DNA of 64,000 nucleotides from Cristatella mucedo. Lineage: Eukaryota > Bryozoa > Phylactolaemata > Cristatellidae. Within the stretch, counting starts at the first letter, position 1. Every line of letters starts with the position of its first letter. The DNA is taken from assembly GCA_009760855.2 (NCBI GenBank), contig WPIO01000006.1, positions 9,898,001-9,962,000 of the forward strand, in the 5' to 3' direction. Positions 40,081 through 52,310 of the stretch are shown here, in pieces. The notes beneath the pieces were generated by a model that did not search any database, was not told the origin of the DNA, and saw only the letters and a program-made list of their open reading frames with translations. Made by a program: the position numbers and the translations under genes.

Positions 40081-42211
40081 GCTGGATCCTGGAGAAGGTA
40101 CAATTTCCAAGTGCAGCAACCCGTTGGGAATTTATTGATAATTTATTTACTACGTATTTATATGTAAATGCATATATTTCTCTTTTCATCTGTATTTACT
40201 TACATCTAAGGTTGGCCTTTCTTGCTTTTATAAGTGGTGTAGAAGAGAAAACGCATTTGCTGAAAAAGCAAACAGCTTAACAAAGGGGTTAAATGTATAT
40301 GGAAAATTCTGGCATTCCTTGGTCGCACTTTACTCAGGACCGCTCGGCTGAAGTTCAGCAATTAGATGTCTAGCAGAAACGTGTAACGCCAAAGCCTACT
40401 GCATTCTGGGGGTCGAAAGCAGACATACGGGAATTGAATAAACACGCGTCAACTCGATGAAAAATCTGGAGATAAATAGAACAGTGACCAACATCTTGGA
40501 CCAAATTAAGCAAAAGCCTAAATTTGAAAGACCATGTTAATAATGAGTACGTATTAATTTGATGCTCTATCCAGGTGATGAAATTTACGAGAAACCGTTT
40601 GAAGGTCGCCGCTTTGCCTCTGGTGCTACGTCGTAAATGTTGGAGATCACACCGTTATGATAAGTGGGCATTGACCAGAGAAGGATTCTCAGAATTTCAG
40701 AAATGTAAGCTGATGTTCCAAAAGCAGGTCACTACTTTCTAGCTACAGAGTCGATTCGGAATCTTTATGAGAGGAAACATTAATCAACTCTTTTAATGCC
40801 AATATAAAAGAATATTTTGACTTAATCAATTTTTGTATTGGCCTTTGATATAATAAAAATGAATACAAAAATTATTAGCCGTAGAGCTATCATGGAAATA
40901 ATTTTGCATGAAAGTTTGCTGCCCTCGCCAGAATAGTGCCGCCAGCTATCATACAACCCCGCTCCGGCGAAGAAATCAAACTATGAAGCCAGATAAAGGC
41001 CGTGATACTGACTTACTGAAAGCGCTAAGACAGCAAGTTTTTTTAGAACAGTTTCTCATTTACAATATTTTCGATCAGGCGTATTTATGATTATAGAGAT
41101 ACTGCTATAAATTTGAGTTTTATACGGACATAAGGCCATAGGCAAAATAGCCACAACTTCGAAGAAGAATGAAAGTGCGTAAAGACCTTGCTAGACACAC
41201 TTGGAGAATGCTGAGTTCGACTGAGAAGTCACTGAAAGCTAGGCCTATATTTTTTATAACAATGGGTGAGACCTCACGCGGTACGTGGATTAGGTCGCGA
41301 CTGCATTTTTTTAGGGCCAGGGTGTCCAGGGGACCGGCGATCCAGTTTAGATTGTAGGCAGTGCAAAGTCTTTGGTGTCAAGTTTCCCTGCCTCCTCTGC
41401 AGGACCTTTTTATTTGCCTTTCTGATAGGCAGTCGGTACTTGATGGAGTGATCTGGCTGAGCATACACAGACAGCTTCTGAGCCGTATGAGTGAGGAAAA
41501 CTACCGTAGCACGTGTAGCGTATGCTTTTTCTTCAAAATTCTGGTTCACACAAGAGCATTCACGATCAAAGAACACCAGTTCGTAAATACTTAGGTATGA
41601 ACAAATTCCACGATAATAAAATTCTAGTCTACTTTCACGGCCTTCCTTAAATAGCAGAAGAAAGTTAACCCATGGTTTTACTAGTGAAACTGAAATGGTT
41701 ACGATTTCAATTTTTCTGTGGAATATCTAGGCCTCATACCGGTTTAAGTCTTATAAGAATCAAGCTAATATATTGCTGCCTGAGCTTTAGTATACTGGGA
41801 GCTTGTAAGGAAATGTTCTAAAATCAGCAGGATCTGTGGAAACTAAAAATAGAGCCACGTGAAAGTTAATGTAACAATCTCCCGGTTATGCCAGACCAGT
41901 CTGCCAAATAATTATAACCAACTCAACCGACGAAGGTAATAGTCTTATGCTTAAAGGGCATTTCTAGATGTTACCAACCATTTCTAGTGTTTATTGATTG
42001 CTGAAATAAGAACATTTTTGTTAAATTACCTAGTCGTTTAGATTCACAGTTCCCATATATCGCTACTGGGTTCTGGACTATGTTTAAGTGAATTAGTTCG
42101 GCGCGGAAAAACAAAAACGGGAAGCAAGGCTTAAAACCAATAAATGTTGGCTGTACTTTCGAATTTTTTAAAAGCTAATTTCATGGCTCTTAATATAAAT
42201 ACAATTCATTT
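40081..42211. other. Intergenic, nothing recognised
   Basis: 2.1 kb without supported genes. Short frames have neither family motifs nor splice context. Confidence 0.4.
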
Positions 42212-42330
42212 GTATAACACCCTATGAGAACTTAACTTCTCTCAAGGCGCTTCACATATGCCGTAGGGGTCGAACTAGCGACCTCGGTCGTCAAAGGCGA
42301 GCACCTTACCCCTGGGATAAAACAGACCCT
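42212..42330 (-). repeat. SINE-B, reverse
   Basis: Tail complement TAACACCCTATGAGAAC, box B complement GGGGTCGAACTAGCGACC and box A complement CACCTTACCCCTGGG occur in SINE-B order. It is close in sequence to the copy at 9.6 kb. Confidence 0.78.
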
Positions 42331-42975
42331 TCCCTGCGGAGCTTGAAGTTATTCCACTACGTCCACAGATCAATCTCAGATCCAGTTTTGAACTCCCAGG
42401 CAAGGCATATTCCAAAGCCCAGCTGCATTTGTTTGCATAAATGTATTCAATATAAGCGCATGATATAAAATGTGTCAAACTTCCATTAACTTCTAGGAAG
42501 CAATTGCAGCATCGCTTGCTGGAAGCACAGGATCCAGGTTCACTACATCATTGCTTGTGTTCGGAATTGGGCTCTTGCAATAAATAACTAGACAAGAAAT
42601 CCTCACTAAATCCCGACAATAATAAAGTAAGATGATTCCCGAAATATTGAGAGCCAATTTAGGGTTGTATATAGACCCACCGATCGAATTAGGATGCTCT
42701 TCGTAGGAGACACCTGGCTAGAATAAGGAGAAGGACTCCGTGGGGCATGAATTAAATTAATGGACTCAGATTGCTGGCCATAATGCTCTTGCAAATGGCA
42801 AGTTTAATGAGAAGCTACTGCGCGAGCGAGCACTATACGGTAATTTAAGTTCATCAACGAATCAATGAAGGCGTGTTTAGAAGCTCCCCACTGAGAAGCA
42901 ATAGATAGGGGTCCGCGGAGGCTAGTTCAGTTGGACTCGGTAATAATAAAATACCAATAGCACGACAGCTGTCTT
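42331..42975. other. Intergenic, nothing recognised
   Basis: No gene or repeat can be supported here. Confidence 0.35.
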
Positions 42976-43035
42976 AAACCACCAGAGAACGAAATCTCTG
43001 TCTAGGCACTTCGCATATGCCGTCAAGGAAGTTCT
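42976..43035 (-). repeat. LINE-A or SINE-B tail, reverse
   Basis: CCAGAGAACGAAATCTCTG and CTAGGCACTTCGCATATGCC match the reverse of the shared LINE-A/SINE-B terminal stem-loop region. The piece is too short to tell which element it came from. Confidence 0.55.
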
Positions 43036-43566
43036 CCGATGTATAAGTGGATAACCTCCATCGCTCCACAACGAGTAACGATACGGTCAGAGCGGAAAGA
43101 GTTACCGAGCATCACTTGGCGACCTTTGCCTCGCGCATGGAGCCAATTAAGCTGCCTTTGCTTGCTACGTCCAACACGCAGGCATCCGCAGCGCAGGTTC
43201 AGCTCAGCGGCGACTGCCAAGCGGCCAGCGCCCGTCTGTCTGGTAGCCCAATAGGCTCAGAGCGCCCGCCAGCCGGTCAGCCTCGCTCCTTGCGACTATT
43301 CGCAGTCCCAAGCCGGTTGGCAAGCGAAAGTGCGGTCTTCATTAGGCATGCAGGGGGTTTCAAAGGGCTGACAATATGGATGAGTTGGAGAGAGAGAGAG
43401 CGCAAACCTGCTGCGGTTCGAAAGCCACCATAGTCACGCTGGAGTTCCGTGTAGTTCCGTTTTTCTTCAAGGGAATTAGGAAGCAATAAAGGCTGACAGC
43501 GTAAAGCTTTAACGGTTTCAACAAGTTTCTTGCATAGTACAAGGAGACTGGTGTTTGGGTTCGGCA
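43036..43566. other. GC-rich stretch with open frames, unassigned
   Basis: A 128-codon plus-strand frame (43047-43433) and overlapping frames on both strands reflect high GC. None has a recognisable motif or splice context. The frame includes SAQVQLSGDCQAASARL. I do not claim a gene. Confidence 0.25.
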
Positions 43567-43735
43567 TAATAATGACGATAATAGTAATGATAATAATAAT
43601 AATACTAATACATTTGACATAGCGCACACAGAGCACTCAGTCTCTTTCTAGGCTTTTTAAATTTGCTACTAAGGAAGCACGATCGAATGGTTAGTGGTAG
43701 CATGCTCAATAAGCAACACAAAATTTATATTTTGA
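43567..43735 (-). repeat. LINE-A 3' end, reverse
   Basis: A degenerate AAT tail (43567-43612) is followed by CAGTCTCTTTCTAGGC and AAGGAAGCACGATCGAATGG, the LINE-A 3' UTR in reverse. Confidence 0.8.
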
Positions 43736-44680
43736 TTAGAAGGCCAACCTAGGTTTGCGTAGCTTTCTTGACAAAGTACAATTTCAAAGTTTATATTTCA
43801 AACATATACATATGAGTTAAATGCTGCATCGTAGCTTAACAAAAAACCTTTAGAAATGCTTCAACTTAACAGGTAGTGGCCTATTTGCTGGCTGGCGCAG
43901 TCGAGGTGAAATGCGAGTGAGCCCTGCGCGGTTCCGCATTCAGTCAAACGATTAGGAAGAAGTCTATACAAACTCCAATGGCGCAAGCCAAGTATTTCGC
44001 ACCCTCATGTTTATATTGATAAATAAAAATTCGGCACGAAGATAAGTAGGTCCAGGAAATTTTGAATCCGGTCCAGCCAAAATAGTCTATCCAACCTATA
44101 TTTACTCTGTTGCTCGTTGATCGTAGGATTCGTCCGTCCTCTTCAAGGTAATCCACTCGGCAGCAGAGGCGAAAATCAGGTGGTTACGATTCTTTAGCCA
44201 AACCGTAGTAGAAAGACAGGCGTTTGCCCTGCTTCAAGTACCAACTGTCTACGAAAAGTAAATCGAGTCACGCTAGCAACTGACCTTTTTCTATTACAAG
44301 CGTTCTTGGCAACAGGACGCTAGCAAGACGCGACTTTTAGGAAGTTGCAGGACGTCAGACTCTTTGAAAGCTCAAGAGGAACATTCAAGATGTCAAGCTT
44401 CGAAGAGAAAGTTTGAAAGTTTTGACAGCTTTAAAGTACTATTTACTTGACTGCAATTCTCCGCGAGTCTGGCTAGTGCTGGAGACATATTCTGTGACAG
44501 AATACAAGTTCTCTTTCCGTCCCCGTTTCTGTCTCTCCCCCTCTTTCTATCTAAAGGCGTAAGAGCATGTTGTTCAGGTCATTCCTGGTCTGCCACGCGC
44601 CAATGCATTGCTGCTTTAAACGGTCTCATAGCACCACAATTTATCTGGTAACTCAGAAAGTTTTGTGCTATAAACTTTTA
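43736..44680. other. Intergenic, nothing recognised
   Basis: A CT-rich patch lies near 44515-44550. No gene or known repeat was found. Confidence 0.35.
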
Positions 44681-44812
44681 AAATAATAGTAATGATAGTA
44701 GTAGTAATTTAATAATAAAACACGTTAATAGAGAGCCCCAAGACAACTAAATCTCTTTCTATGCATTTTACATATATTTGAAAGGAAGTATGTCAACTGG
44801 CTAGTGAAGCGT

Positions 44813-44985
44813 TCAGTAGGCACGCTAGATTAGCCCAGTAGTTAAGGAGCTCACCTCGACTAAGGTCACGGTTATTGTATTTGATGATGGAGGTCGTGGG
44901 TTCGAACCCCGTGGCACACACGTGAAGCGCCCGCAAAAGATTTAGTTCACTTAGGGCGCTATACAAATGAATTATATAAAGATAT
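44813..44985 (+). repeat. SINE-B, forward, inserted in LINE-A relative
   Basis: The order is AGCCCAGTAGTTAAGGAGC (box A region), GGTCGTGGGTTCGAACCCC (box B), then GAAGCGCC and AGTTCACTTAGGGCGC, ending CTATACAAATGAATTA. It is the clearest SINE-B in the window. Its box B is near consensus for RNA polymerase III, but the head does not fold as a tRNA. Confidence 0.85.
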
Positions 44986-45365
44986 ATTTTCGGAAGGTTC
45001 ACACTACTATGAAATAACACGGCTGGAGCTTAATCTAAAAGGAAGATTTGGTGCTTTAGCTTTTTTTTTTTTATAGAAGCCGTTAAGTCAGACGATGTTT
45101 GTTGTCGCATCAGTCGGTAGCGAGTTCCCGGCTTTCGGGGGGGGGGATAGAAACTGAAGGTATGGTGTCCAAAGGATTTTAGATTGGTTAGATGCTCAGC
45201 CGGAGGAGAGTCTGAGGAGCAGGCGGAACGACGGAAAGCCTGATTAGAAAGTGTTTCATCCGGTAAGACTGGAGCCAGAGAATGAAGCGACCTAAGAGCG
45301 AGTGACAAAACCTTGACGTTGACCCGCTGCTTAAAGGCGAGCAAGAGGGAATCGATAAGAAGTAA

Positions 45366-45437
45366 TGACGTAATTAATTATTATAACTAATTAATTAATT
45401 AATTAATCGAAATTATTAATTATAAGTAATTAATGTA
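45366..45437. repeat. TTAA/ATTA-rich inverted repeat
   Basis: AATTAATTATTATAACTAAT at the left and ATTAATTATAAGTAATTAAT at the right pair imperfectly around a run of AATT repeats. It is probably a simple-sequence expansion inside the LINE copy. Confidence 0.7.
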
Positions 45438-46167
45438 ATGATTAGTGTGATGTAGCATTGAGACAATCAAGACAGACAAAACTAACTGTCAATGTATTCA
45501 TCAAATGCAGGAATGTTACTGCAAAGGTAAGAAGAGCTAACCATATCGAGTTAAAGATTTCTGGATCGGATGTCGCAAATTCTTGCATCGTTATGGCTAT
45601 GGTATCATCACGAGGTGCGAATTTGAGCCATGTCAGGTCGATGAAAATAGGCAGACTTGACATTGGAGCTGAGATGCAGTAACTAGAAAGAGGTAATTTT
45701 GGATGACGACGCAGAATTTGTGCAGCGGCTAGAGGTGATATGCTAGCCGAGCCATTTTTGAGTATAAAGCTTTAAAGTGAATAACAGCTGGTTTTCCGAT
45801 TAATAATTAGTTGATTTTATTGTCATTAAATTTAAGAATTATTGCTGCCACCCAACGAGGATGCCAGTAATACATGTTTCAAAGTAATTGAGGGAGTTAA
45901 AGATGCTGTAAGGCAGGGAGAGGTAAAATCACAGGTATAGCTGTGTGTCATCTGTACAACGTTAAAAGAAATCTCAGATTTTGCTTGGCTATTACACCTG
46001 CGAGGGGCAGAGTATTAAGTTTAATACGAAGTTTACCTAGAAAATATCCCAAACATACTCCATACTGTAAGAGCTCACTGGATGACCATTGGCATCAAAG
46101 CCTGTAAGATCTTCTACTGAGAGAGGGTCTAAACAATTATAGTTTACTGCCTGTAATACCTAAGACT

Positions 46168-46604
46168 ATAATAATAATAATAAAATTGATAAAGCGCCCG
46201 AGAGAACCCAATATCTTTCTAAGCGCTTTACATTTGCTGTTAAGGACTACCGATACTCAAGATAGCAACCGATACTCAAGATGGCTACCGATACTCAAGC
46301 TTGGTGATCAGTGATGTCGAAAGCTGTCGAGACATCCAGCAGAACTAGAAGGGACATGCTACTTAAGTTAGCATTCGTAAGGTCTTCAACATTTTTTAGC
46401 AGTGCTACCTCCAAGGAATTATTTTCTCTTAGACCTGATTTGAACTCACTTGCTTGGGTTGAAATTTTGATATAAGAGATTAACTGTTCAGTCACTAAAA
46501 GTTGTATTGTCTCTGATAAGAAATTTAATAGAGAGACTAGGCAAATTTTACATACGTTCTTCCGGTCTTTTTCGACTTTCACACGACAACAGCCACATAC
46601 AAGT
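46168..46604 (-). pseudogene. LINE-A relative, reverse, cut off by Tigger element
   Basis: The AAT tail and stem-loop (TTGATAAAGCGCCC near 46190) are followed by a minus frame 46582-46295. This frame has SLLVLLDVSTAFDITDHQ and LISYIKISTQASEFKSGL, the first half of the RT domain. The C-terminal region is deleted between them. The piece ends where the Tigger element starts. Confidence 0.8.
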
Positions 46605-46605
46605 A

Positions 46606-47702
46606 CATTTGTCCCTTGCTACTTCCGCGCTGCGACTTTTGCGGCTTCACTCTATCGTGGTTTTTCAAATATATTCATTAAAACGTTGATCGAGTTTGTG
46701 TAAATAATACAGCGCTAGCTTGTTTGTCTTAGTCGATTATATACCCTTATTACAAGTGAAATTAAAACTACTGTATGCATGGACTGTAGGCCGATGAATT
46801 CAAGAACCCAGCAAATCCCTCAACGCCAGGTGCAGCCACCACTCTTTTTGTGTGAACAAGAACTTTTTTCCAAAAATCGGGCGTAGTGAAACCAAGCCAA
46901 TCAGAGCGTGCTGGTCACTGATTGGCTATCCTATCCTCTTCCTATCCTGGCCATTGAATGGCTCGGAGTCGCGAAAGTTCTCATGCACACTTCCATATCG
47001 CCATGCATCGGAAGCAGCATCTTTGCTCGTGTAAGTGTTTGCGATTTCTGAGAACTTTTATAGGCCCCACGATGACTCCTGAACGTGCTGCTTCTTGTAA
47101 GCCTTCTGACAATGAAACTAAACACCGGAGGAAGATGCTTACCATCCAGGAGAAAATGAAGCTCTAGGATATAATCAACGATGGCAAGAAAATCGTGGAG
47201 GCTACCCGCCATTACGACTTGAATTAGTCTGCCGTTCACCCCACCCATAAAGATGAAAAGAACATCCGTTCAACGGCTACTGTCTCTTTCAACAAGAAAG
47301 CGAAGTGCACCGTCACAAGTCATAACAATTTCATAGTGAAAACGGAGTCTGCCCTAGTCGTTAGGATCAGCGACAGCCATAAGAAAAACCAAATTCGGTG
47401 TGCGCGTGCACTTAAATGTACAATAATAATTATAGATATTTTGAACGTCTAGTGTGTCATTATTTTCTCTAATTTCTTCTAATATGTTAGGTAAAACAAG
47501 TGTAATGGTGACTAAAGGGATGTTATTGCATGTACATAGGGCTCTAATAACGTTAACATCGTATATAGAGGGTCGTAAGCAGGCTTTCTATGCTTGAACT
47601 ACGAAAATATTCGATTTATAATTAAAGGATTCTACTTCGCGGAAATTCAATTATCGCGATAGAGTTTGGAATGGATTAGCCACTATAAACGAGGGATGAC
47701 TG
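46606..47702 (+). mobile_element. Tigger/pogo DNA transposon, internally deleted, 1.1 kb
   Basis: The right end TAAACGAGGGATGACTG is a typical Tigger terminus. The left end CATTTGTCCCTTGCTACTTC is its diverged inverted counterpart. Both are flanked by TA (46604-46605 and 47703-47704), the target duplication of the Tc1/mariner/pogo group. Subterminal regions (ACTTTTGCGGCTTCACTC at left, TCGCGGAAATTCAATTATCG at right) also resemble Tigger. The full element would be about 2.4 kb; here the middle is missing. Confidence 0.85.
47072..47400 (+). pseudogene. Tigger transposase N-terminus (CENP-B-type HTH), broken
   Basis: ATG 47072 opens MTPERAASCKPSDNETKHRR, followed by KMLTIQEKMKL and a TAG. The same frame then gives DIINDGKKIVEATRHY and IRSTATVSFNKKAKCTV, the first DNA-binding domain (psq/CENP-B N-terminal type) of pogo-like transposases. 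The DDE catalytic region is absent. Two or more stops are present. Confidence 0.8.
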
Positions 47703-47740
47703 TATAATGGGAAAAACCCAAGGCTACGGACATGCTATTG

Positions 47741-47906
47741 CCAGCTGTGATGGCACACTAGGTAAGGCGGTTGCTTTCACGACCTCGGTCCCGAAGTCGT
47801 GGGTTCGATTCCTGCGGTGGGCGATTCTTTATCGCCACTGCAAACGGTAGTGATAGCCGTAAAGACTCTTCTGTCGCTATAAAAAAGTGGCTGTTTAATC
47901 AGCTAA
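47741..47906 (+). repeat. SINE-A, forward
   Basis: It begins AGCTGTGATGGCACACTAGG, with box B GTGGGTTCGATTCC and the tail GTGGCTGTTTAATCAGC. It is very close to the 18.9-kb copy. It stands 38 bp after the Tigger element. Confidence 0.85.
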
Positions 47907-47989
47907 GATTGCGCTAGTTATAATGGGCTGAGGCAAATTAGTGCATCTGGGAAAGAGGACAGTAGAGTATGGGGTCTACGGGGCTCAGA

Positions 47990-48250
47990 CTTAACAATAA
48001 TAATACTAATACTAATGCATTTGATAGCACCATCTGATAACTTAATCTCTTTCTCGGCACTTAAATATTCTGTAAAGGAAACGCAATCAAATGATTGAGA
48101 GTAACATCTACATGTCAACAAGCAGAGCACAGAGGTAACGTCACTGTGTCAGTACATAAATGTGGTTAGTGGTAGCAAGCACAGTATCAGCACGCATAAG
48201 CACACAAAGGGCAAGGCACAAGGATCCGCCAAATGAAGTGAGAAACAGGT
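47990..48250 (-). repeat. LINE-A 3' end, reverse
   Basis: A degenerate AAT tail at 47994-48020 is followed by the decayed stem-loop and UTR with GTGGTTAGTGGTAGCAAGC and GCACGCATAAGCACAC, the LINE-A 3' UTR in reverse. Confidence 0.75.
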
Positions 48251-49550
48251 ACTTCGAGATGACGTTGGCCGGGTAAGGCTTGAAGGTAGATATTAATGTA
48301 GCAAGAACGCAGCCAAGTTTGAAGAATCTTTCATTTTGAATATTCGCATATCGTGCATGCCCTTTATGCAGCCTGTTTTGTGATGCTGCCAACTGGCCGG
48401 CAAAAAATACCTTCAATGGCATTCGAACCCGAATCTTACAGTCTGTGATCTAAAGACATTCACAGCAGCCGTTCGGCAAAAGAAAATGTGGTCCTCTTCA
48501 TGTGCTACCTGCTCAGTAATCTACATAAAGAAGGTACATTTACGGCCATCTTACCTCGAGATACTAAGCTCAGCTCTGTCAGAACCAAAACTACCAGCTG
48601 CTTTGGTGGAACCATCACCGTCCAGCTGCACTCGATTGAGCCGCCTGCAGCTGCCGACGCAGAGGTCGGAGGTTACAACGAGCCGCTCAGGCCAGAGAGC
48701 ACTCTCTAACCACACGCCGGGCTATGGTTGACATTTGGCAACTGCTTGCCTGCAAAGAAAGTTGCTGTTAGCCCTGGGACGGTGACTGACACATGAGTGA
48801 GCGCTAGAAATCTATCTCGCAAAAGGGGAAATACAGTGGAAACGAGGCTGCATTCAAAACGAGGCTGCTGAAAATGGGCAAAGAATGTGGTTCGCGACGA
48901 GTAAACAAATTCGCCGGCAGTCACCATGAATGATGTACATACATTGCTGGATCGCTGCTGGATCCCCGTCCGCAGTCAGCTATCTAAGTATAGCTTGGCT
49001 GAATCAGCTGCCCATTTATACAGCAGCAGAGAGCCTTGCTGCCTCAGCTTCACTGGCCCTTTCTACAACGTTGAATAGATTTCACGATGCTAACTCTGGC
49101 TTACAGGTCACTTCACCCACTTGCACCAGCCTGCACCTCTCCGACCTCTTTGCTCTTCCAGCATGCTCTCGCACCACCTGCACCTGAGGATTCAGTCACC
49201 TTGCAGGCCCAGGTATTAAAAGAGCGAAATCTTTAATTTATACAGCCTGCAGCTGTTATGCTGCAGAATAATGGAGCTCGCTTCCGGCTACGACAACTAC
49301 ATTCAACAACCTAGCGTCCTCAAGCATCAGCTAAACGCATCTGTGTCGGTCGGTCTTCCCTTCGCCACAGCGCCGAGTCGTTTTTGTTTCGGTGTGCTTT
49401 GTGTGCCCTCCTGGGGACGATTCAGTGCATTTTAAGGCCACAGGCCTTACTAACCGCTGGACGTGAGCGTCTTCTTCATCGCTTCACCTTGCACGGCTAG
49501 CTGTGATCTTGTTTTATTTTTCCAACCCAATATCGTGCATGTCACTAGCC
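48251..49550. other. Intergenic, nothing firmly recognised
   Basis: Several short frames (48141-48422 reverse; 48486-48731; 48930-49187) have no recognisable motif. Part of 48.9-49.5 kb could be an unrecognised 5' region of a retroelement, but this cannot be supported. Confidence 0.3.
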
Positions 49551-49554
49551 CTTA

Positions 49555-49625
49555 GATAATGACTCTCTTGCTGCGAGTTGTGAAGTGCCTGGTAGAGATT
49601 AAGCTCTTAGGGTGCTATCCTTCTT
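49555..49625 (+). repeat. SINE-B tail, forward
   Basis: GTTGTGAAGTGCCTGG and ATTAAGCTCTTAGGGTGC match the SINE-B end. The piece directly abuts the 5' truncation point of the next LINE-A copy. Confidence 0.6.
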
Positions 49626-49628
49626 GCT

Positions 49629-49907
49629 ATGCTTAGATCCTTCCTCGTTATGGGTGATTTCAACGTTCACTTTGAAAACTTATCTGACGCTTTCAGTACC
49701 GAATTTTGTGCACTGACTGTATCATTGTCTCTTGTGGCTCATGTGCATGGCCCTACTCACATCAAGGGTCACACACTCGACCAGATTTTCTCATACAACT
49801 GCACTTTGTCATCACCAATTATTACCGAATCCTGCTTATCTGACCACATGCAGATCCCCTTCAATCTACAGTGTGTGCCAACCTCCTCCTCTAACATAAT
49901 CTGTTAA
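49629..49907 (+). pseudogene. LINE-A APE-type endonuclease, C-terminal part
   Basis: The frame contains FLVMGDFNVHF (the GDFN motif) and GHTLDQIFS. The end SCLSDHMQIPF holds the SDH motif with the catalytic His. Motifs upstream are lost by 5' truncation. The domain nicks target DNA to prime reverse transcription. Confidence 0.85.
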
Positions 49908-50000
49908 TCGCAAAACCTCAAGACCCTTGACATCGATGCTGTCCGTGCGAGAATATCTGCTTCACCTCTGCTGCTCAGTCCTCCCTCCAATCTGTCATCA

Positions 50001-52137
50001 TTGGTAGATAGCTACAACACGACACTAGCTGACACGCTCGACGAGTTTGCACCTCTGAAAAAGCGCACTGTGCGCCCCCGCCCAGACGGCCTTTGGTTTA
50101 CCACAGACATTAAACTAGCCAGGTCTACTAAGCGAAAGCTTGAAAAAGCATACAAAAGATCTAGACTGACTGTCCATCGACAGGCATATGAAGACTACTG
50201 TAGGTCATACCAATCGATCATAGCAAAGGCCAAGTCTAGCTTCTATAAAAACATTGTTGAATAACTGATGCACAATCCAAAAATGCTAATGTCGACGATA
50301 AACCATCTCCTCAACCGGTCCCAGATTAGCTCCTTACCTGATGATCCTTGTGATGATCTAGCCGATCGCTTCTCTCGATTCTTTGTGCAGAAGATAGACA
50401 AGATCAGGGAATCCATCCCTGCGATGACAACATCCCCACTAGAATGCTGTTCCCCGATTCCTAGCTGCACCTCAATGTCTACATTTAAGCAGGTCACTAG
50501 TGATCTAGTCCTGAAGTTCGTATCTCAATCAAAGACGACAACAAGTCCTCTGGACCCTATTCCCACTGTCCTGCTCCTTGTGTCGCATTGATCCGCTGCT
50601 GCCATGCATAACTAGCATCATTAATATGTCATTAGCCTCAGCTGATAACCCAGCACCTTTCAAAAAAGCTGTGGTCAGGCCACTTCTCAAGAAAGCGACA
50701 CTAGACCAAGAGAACTTGAGCAACTACCGCCCAGTTTCCCTTCTACCATTCCTATCAAAGACACTGGAACGGGTCGTGGCAGACCAGCTGAACACATATA
50801 TCGAAACCTCACACCTTGCTAGTAAGTTCCAGTCTGGCTTTAGAGCTAATCACTCCACAGAGTCAGCATTGCTTAGGGTATACAACGACCTACTTAGGAA
50901 TGCAGACATGGGTAGAGCGTCTCGGCTTGATTTGCTTGATCTTTAGGCAGCTTTCGATACCATCGATCACAAAGTTCTTCTAGAGCGCCTCTCATCTCGC
51001 CTGGGCATCACTGGCACTGCTCTGCAGTGGTTCAGGTCCTATCTCAGTGGGAGACTCCAGAGTATTGACGTGAATGGACAAAGATCATCTGAAGTACCTC
51101 TGAAATATGGAGTACCCCAGGGCTGTATGCTAGGTCCAGTTCTTTTCACGGTTTATACTCTCCCTCTTGCTAATGTGATTACCAAGCACAATCTAGGCTT
51201 TCACTTCTATGCGGATGACACTCAGTTGTACCTTTGCTTTGATCCCTTCCAGCCGTCGAGCACCTCAAATTCTCTCAACTCACTTGCTGCATATATTGAT
51301 GACATCCGCACATGGATGGAAGCAAATTTTCTAAAACTTAACGACGATAAAACTAACTTACTAGCTATGGGCAAATCCAGTGTAATTCACAAATTGGAAA
51401 GGCTGATGCTCAAAATTGGCTCTGCCAGCATATCTCCTGTCGAATCAGCTCGAAATCTAGGTGTCATATTCCAAAGCGACCTCTCGTTAGACGACCATAT
51501 CAGCTCCACAGTCAAATCCGCCTATTTTCAGCTTCATAACATTGCTAAAATTCGGGCTTGTTTAGATAAAGATACCACGTCTAAGTTGGTCCATGCATTC
51601 GTGACATCCCGTCTCGACTTCTGCTTACTGCTTACTGGCCTACCAGCATGTGCGAACAGGCGATTGCAGCTGGTGCAAAACTCTGCAGCTAGGCTTGTCT
51701 GTCGTGAGCGTCGCAGTTGCCACATTACTCCACTTCTCGCCGACCTGCACTGGCTACCAGTCAAGCAACGGATTGACTTCAAGGTTTTGTCGCTCACTTT
51801 TAAGTCACTTCATTCTGTGGCTCCAGCCTATCTCTCAGATATAATCCCCCATCAGGCCAAGCATCGTACCGTCCGCTTTTCGGAATCCAACAGTATACCA
51901 ATACCTCGTACAAACCTCAAATCCATTGGAGACCGTGCATTTAGTTCTTATGCTCCCAAAGCCCGGAAATCCCTCCCGACTTGCGTCAGAACATCCCCTG
52001 ACTTGACCACGTTTAAAAAAGAACTTCAAAAACACACCTATTTAGGACAGCATTTAGTGGGTCCCTGCGATTCGTCTTTTATGTACTTATGCGTGCTGAC
52101 ACTGTGCATGCTGCCACTAACCACATTTGCATTCTGA
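50001..52137 (+). pseudogene. LINE-A reverse transcriptase, copy 1, several lesions
   Basis: Consecutive frames cover the RT. The linker is at 50001-50264 and the fingers with [20 protein letters not shown] near 50730. AAFDTIDH follows a TAG at 50944-50946, and VPQGCMLGPVLFTVYTLPL lies near 51110. FHFYADDTQLYLCF is near 51200, and the C-terminal HITPLLADLHWLPVKQR near 51725. Lesions are a TAA near 50262, a shift near 50580 and the TAG before AAFD. The 355-codon frame from 51070 is intact to 52137, though its last residues read into the 3' UTR after a shift. Confidence 0.9.
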
Positions 52138-52310
52138 CCCTGTGCATGTCACCCCTAACCATGTTATTCGTTTTGTTTGTTTATCAAGCATGATATTACT
52201 CACCATTCAAATGCATTTCCCTTTGCAGCAAATGCAAAGCGCCTAGAGAGAGATTGAGTTCTCTGAGGGCGCTTTATCAAGTGCATTATTATTATTATTA
52301 TTATTATTAA

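Larger units (their letters stand above)
44681..46160 (-). pseudogene. LINE-A relative, reverse, old, split by a SINE
   Basis: The tail (AAT-like, 44681-44715) and UTR come first. A SINE-B at 44813-44985 interrupts the copy, then the C-terminal region (minus frame 45344-45030, FKQRVNVKVLSLALRSLHSL) follows. More decayed polymerase sequence reaches the region of the YADD motif near 45950. The central part also carries an AT-rich inverted repeat near 45366-45437. Many lesions are present. Confidence 0.75.
49626..52310 (+). mobile_element. LINE-A copy 1 (CR1/L2-type), 5'-truncated
   Basis: A 2.7-kb forward copy with the end of the endonuclease, a linker, reverse transcriptase, C-terminal region, 3' UTR, terminal stem-loop (AAAGCGCC/GGGCGCTTT near 52236-52275) and ATT tail at 52286-52310. 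It is the longest copy in the window. Frame breaks are few, so it is fairly young. Confidence 0.92.

Noticed and set aside
40002-40280. 92-codon forward gene at 40.0 kb
   Set aside because: Its first part is LINE-B 3' sequence; the remainder is hydrophobic by AT-rich chance.
43047-43433. 128-codon forward gene at 43.0 kb
   Set aside because: No motif, no splice context, overlapping open frames on both strands in GC-rich DNA, and its start lies in a retroelement tail.
44813-44920. tRNA gene
   Set aside because: Same reason: a near-consensus box B but SINE structure and tail.
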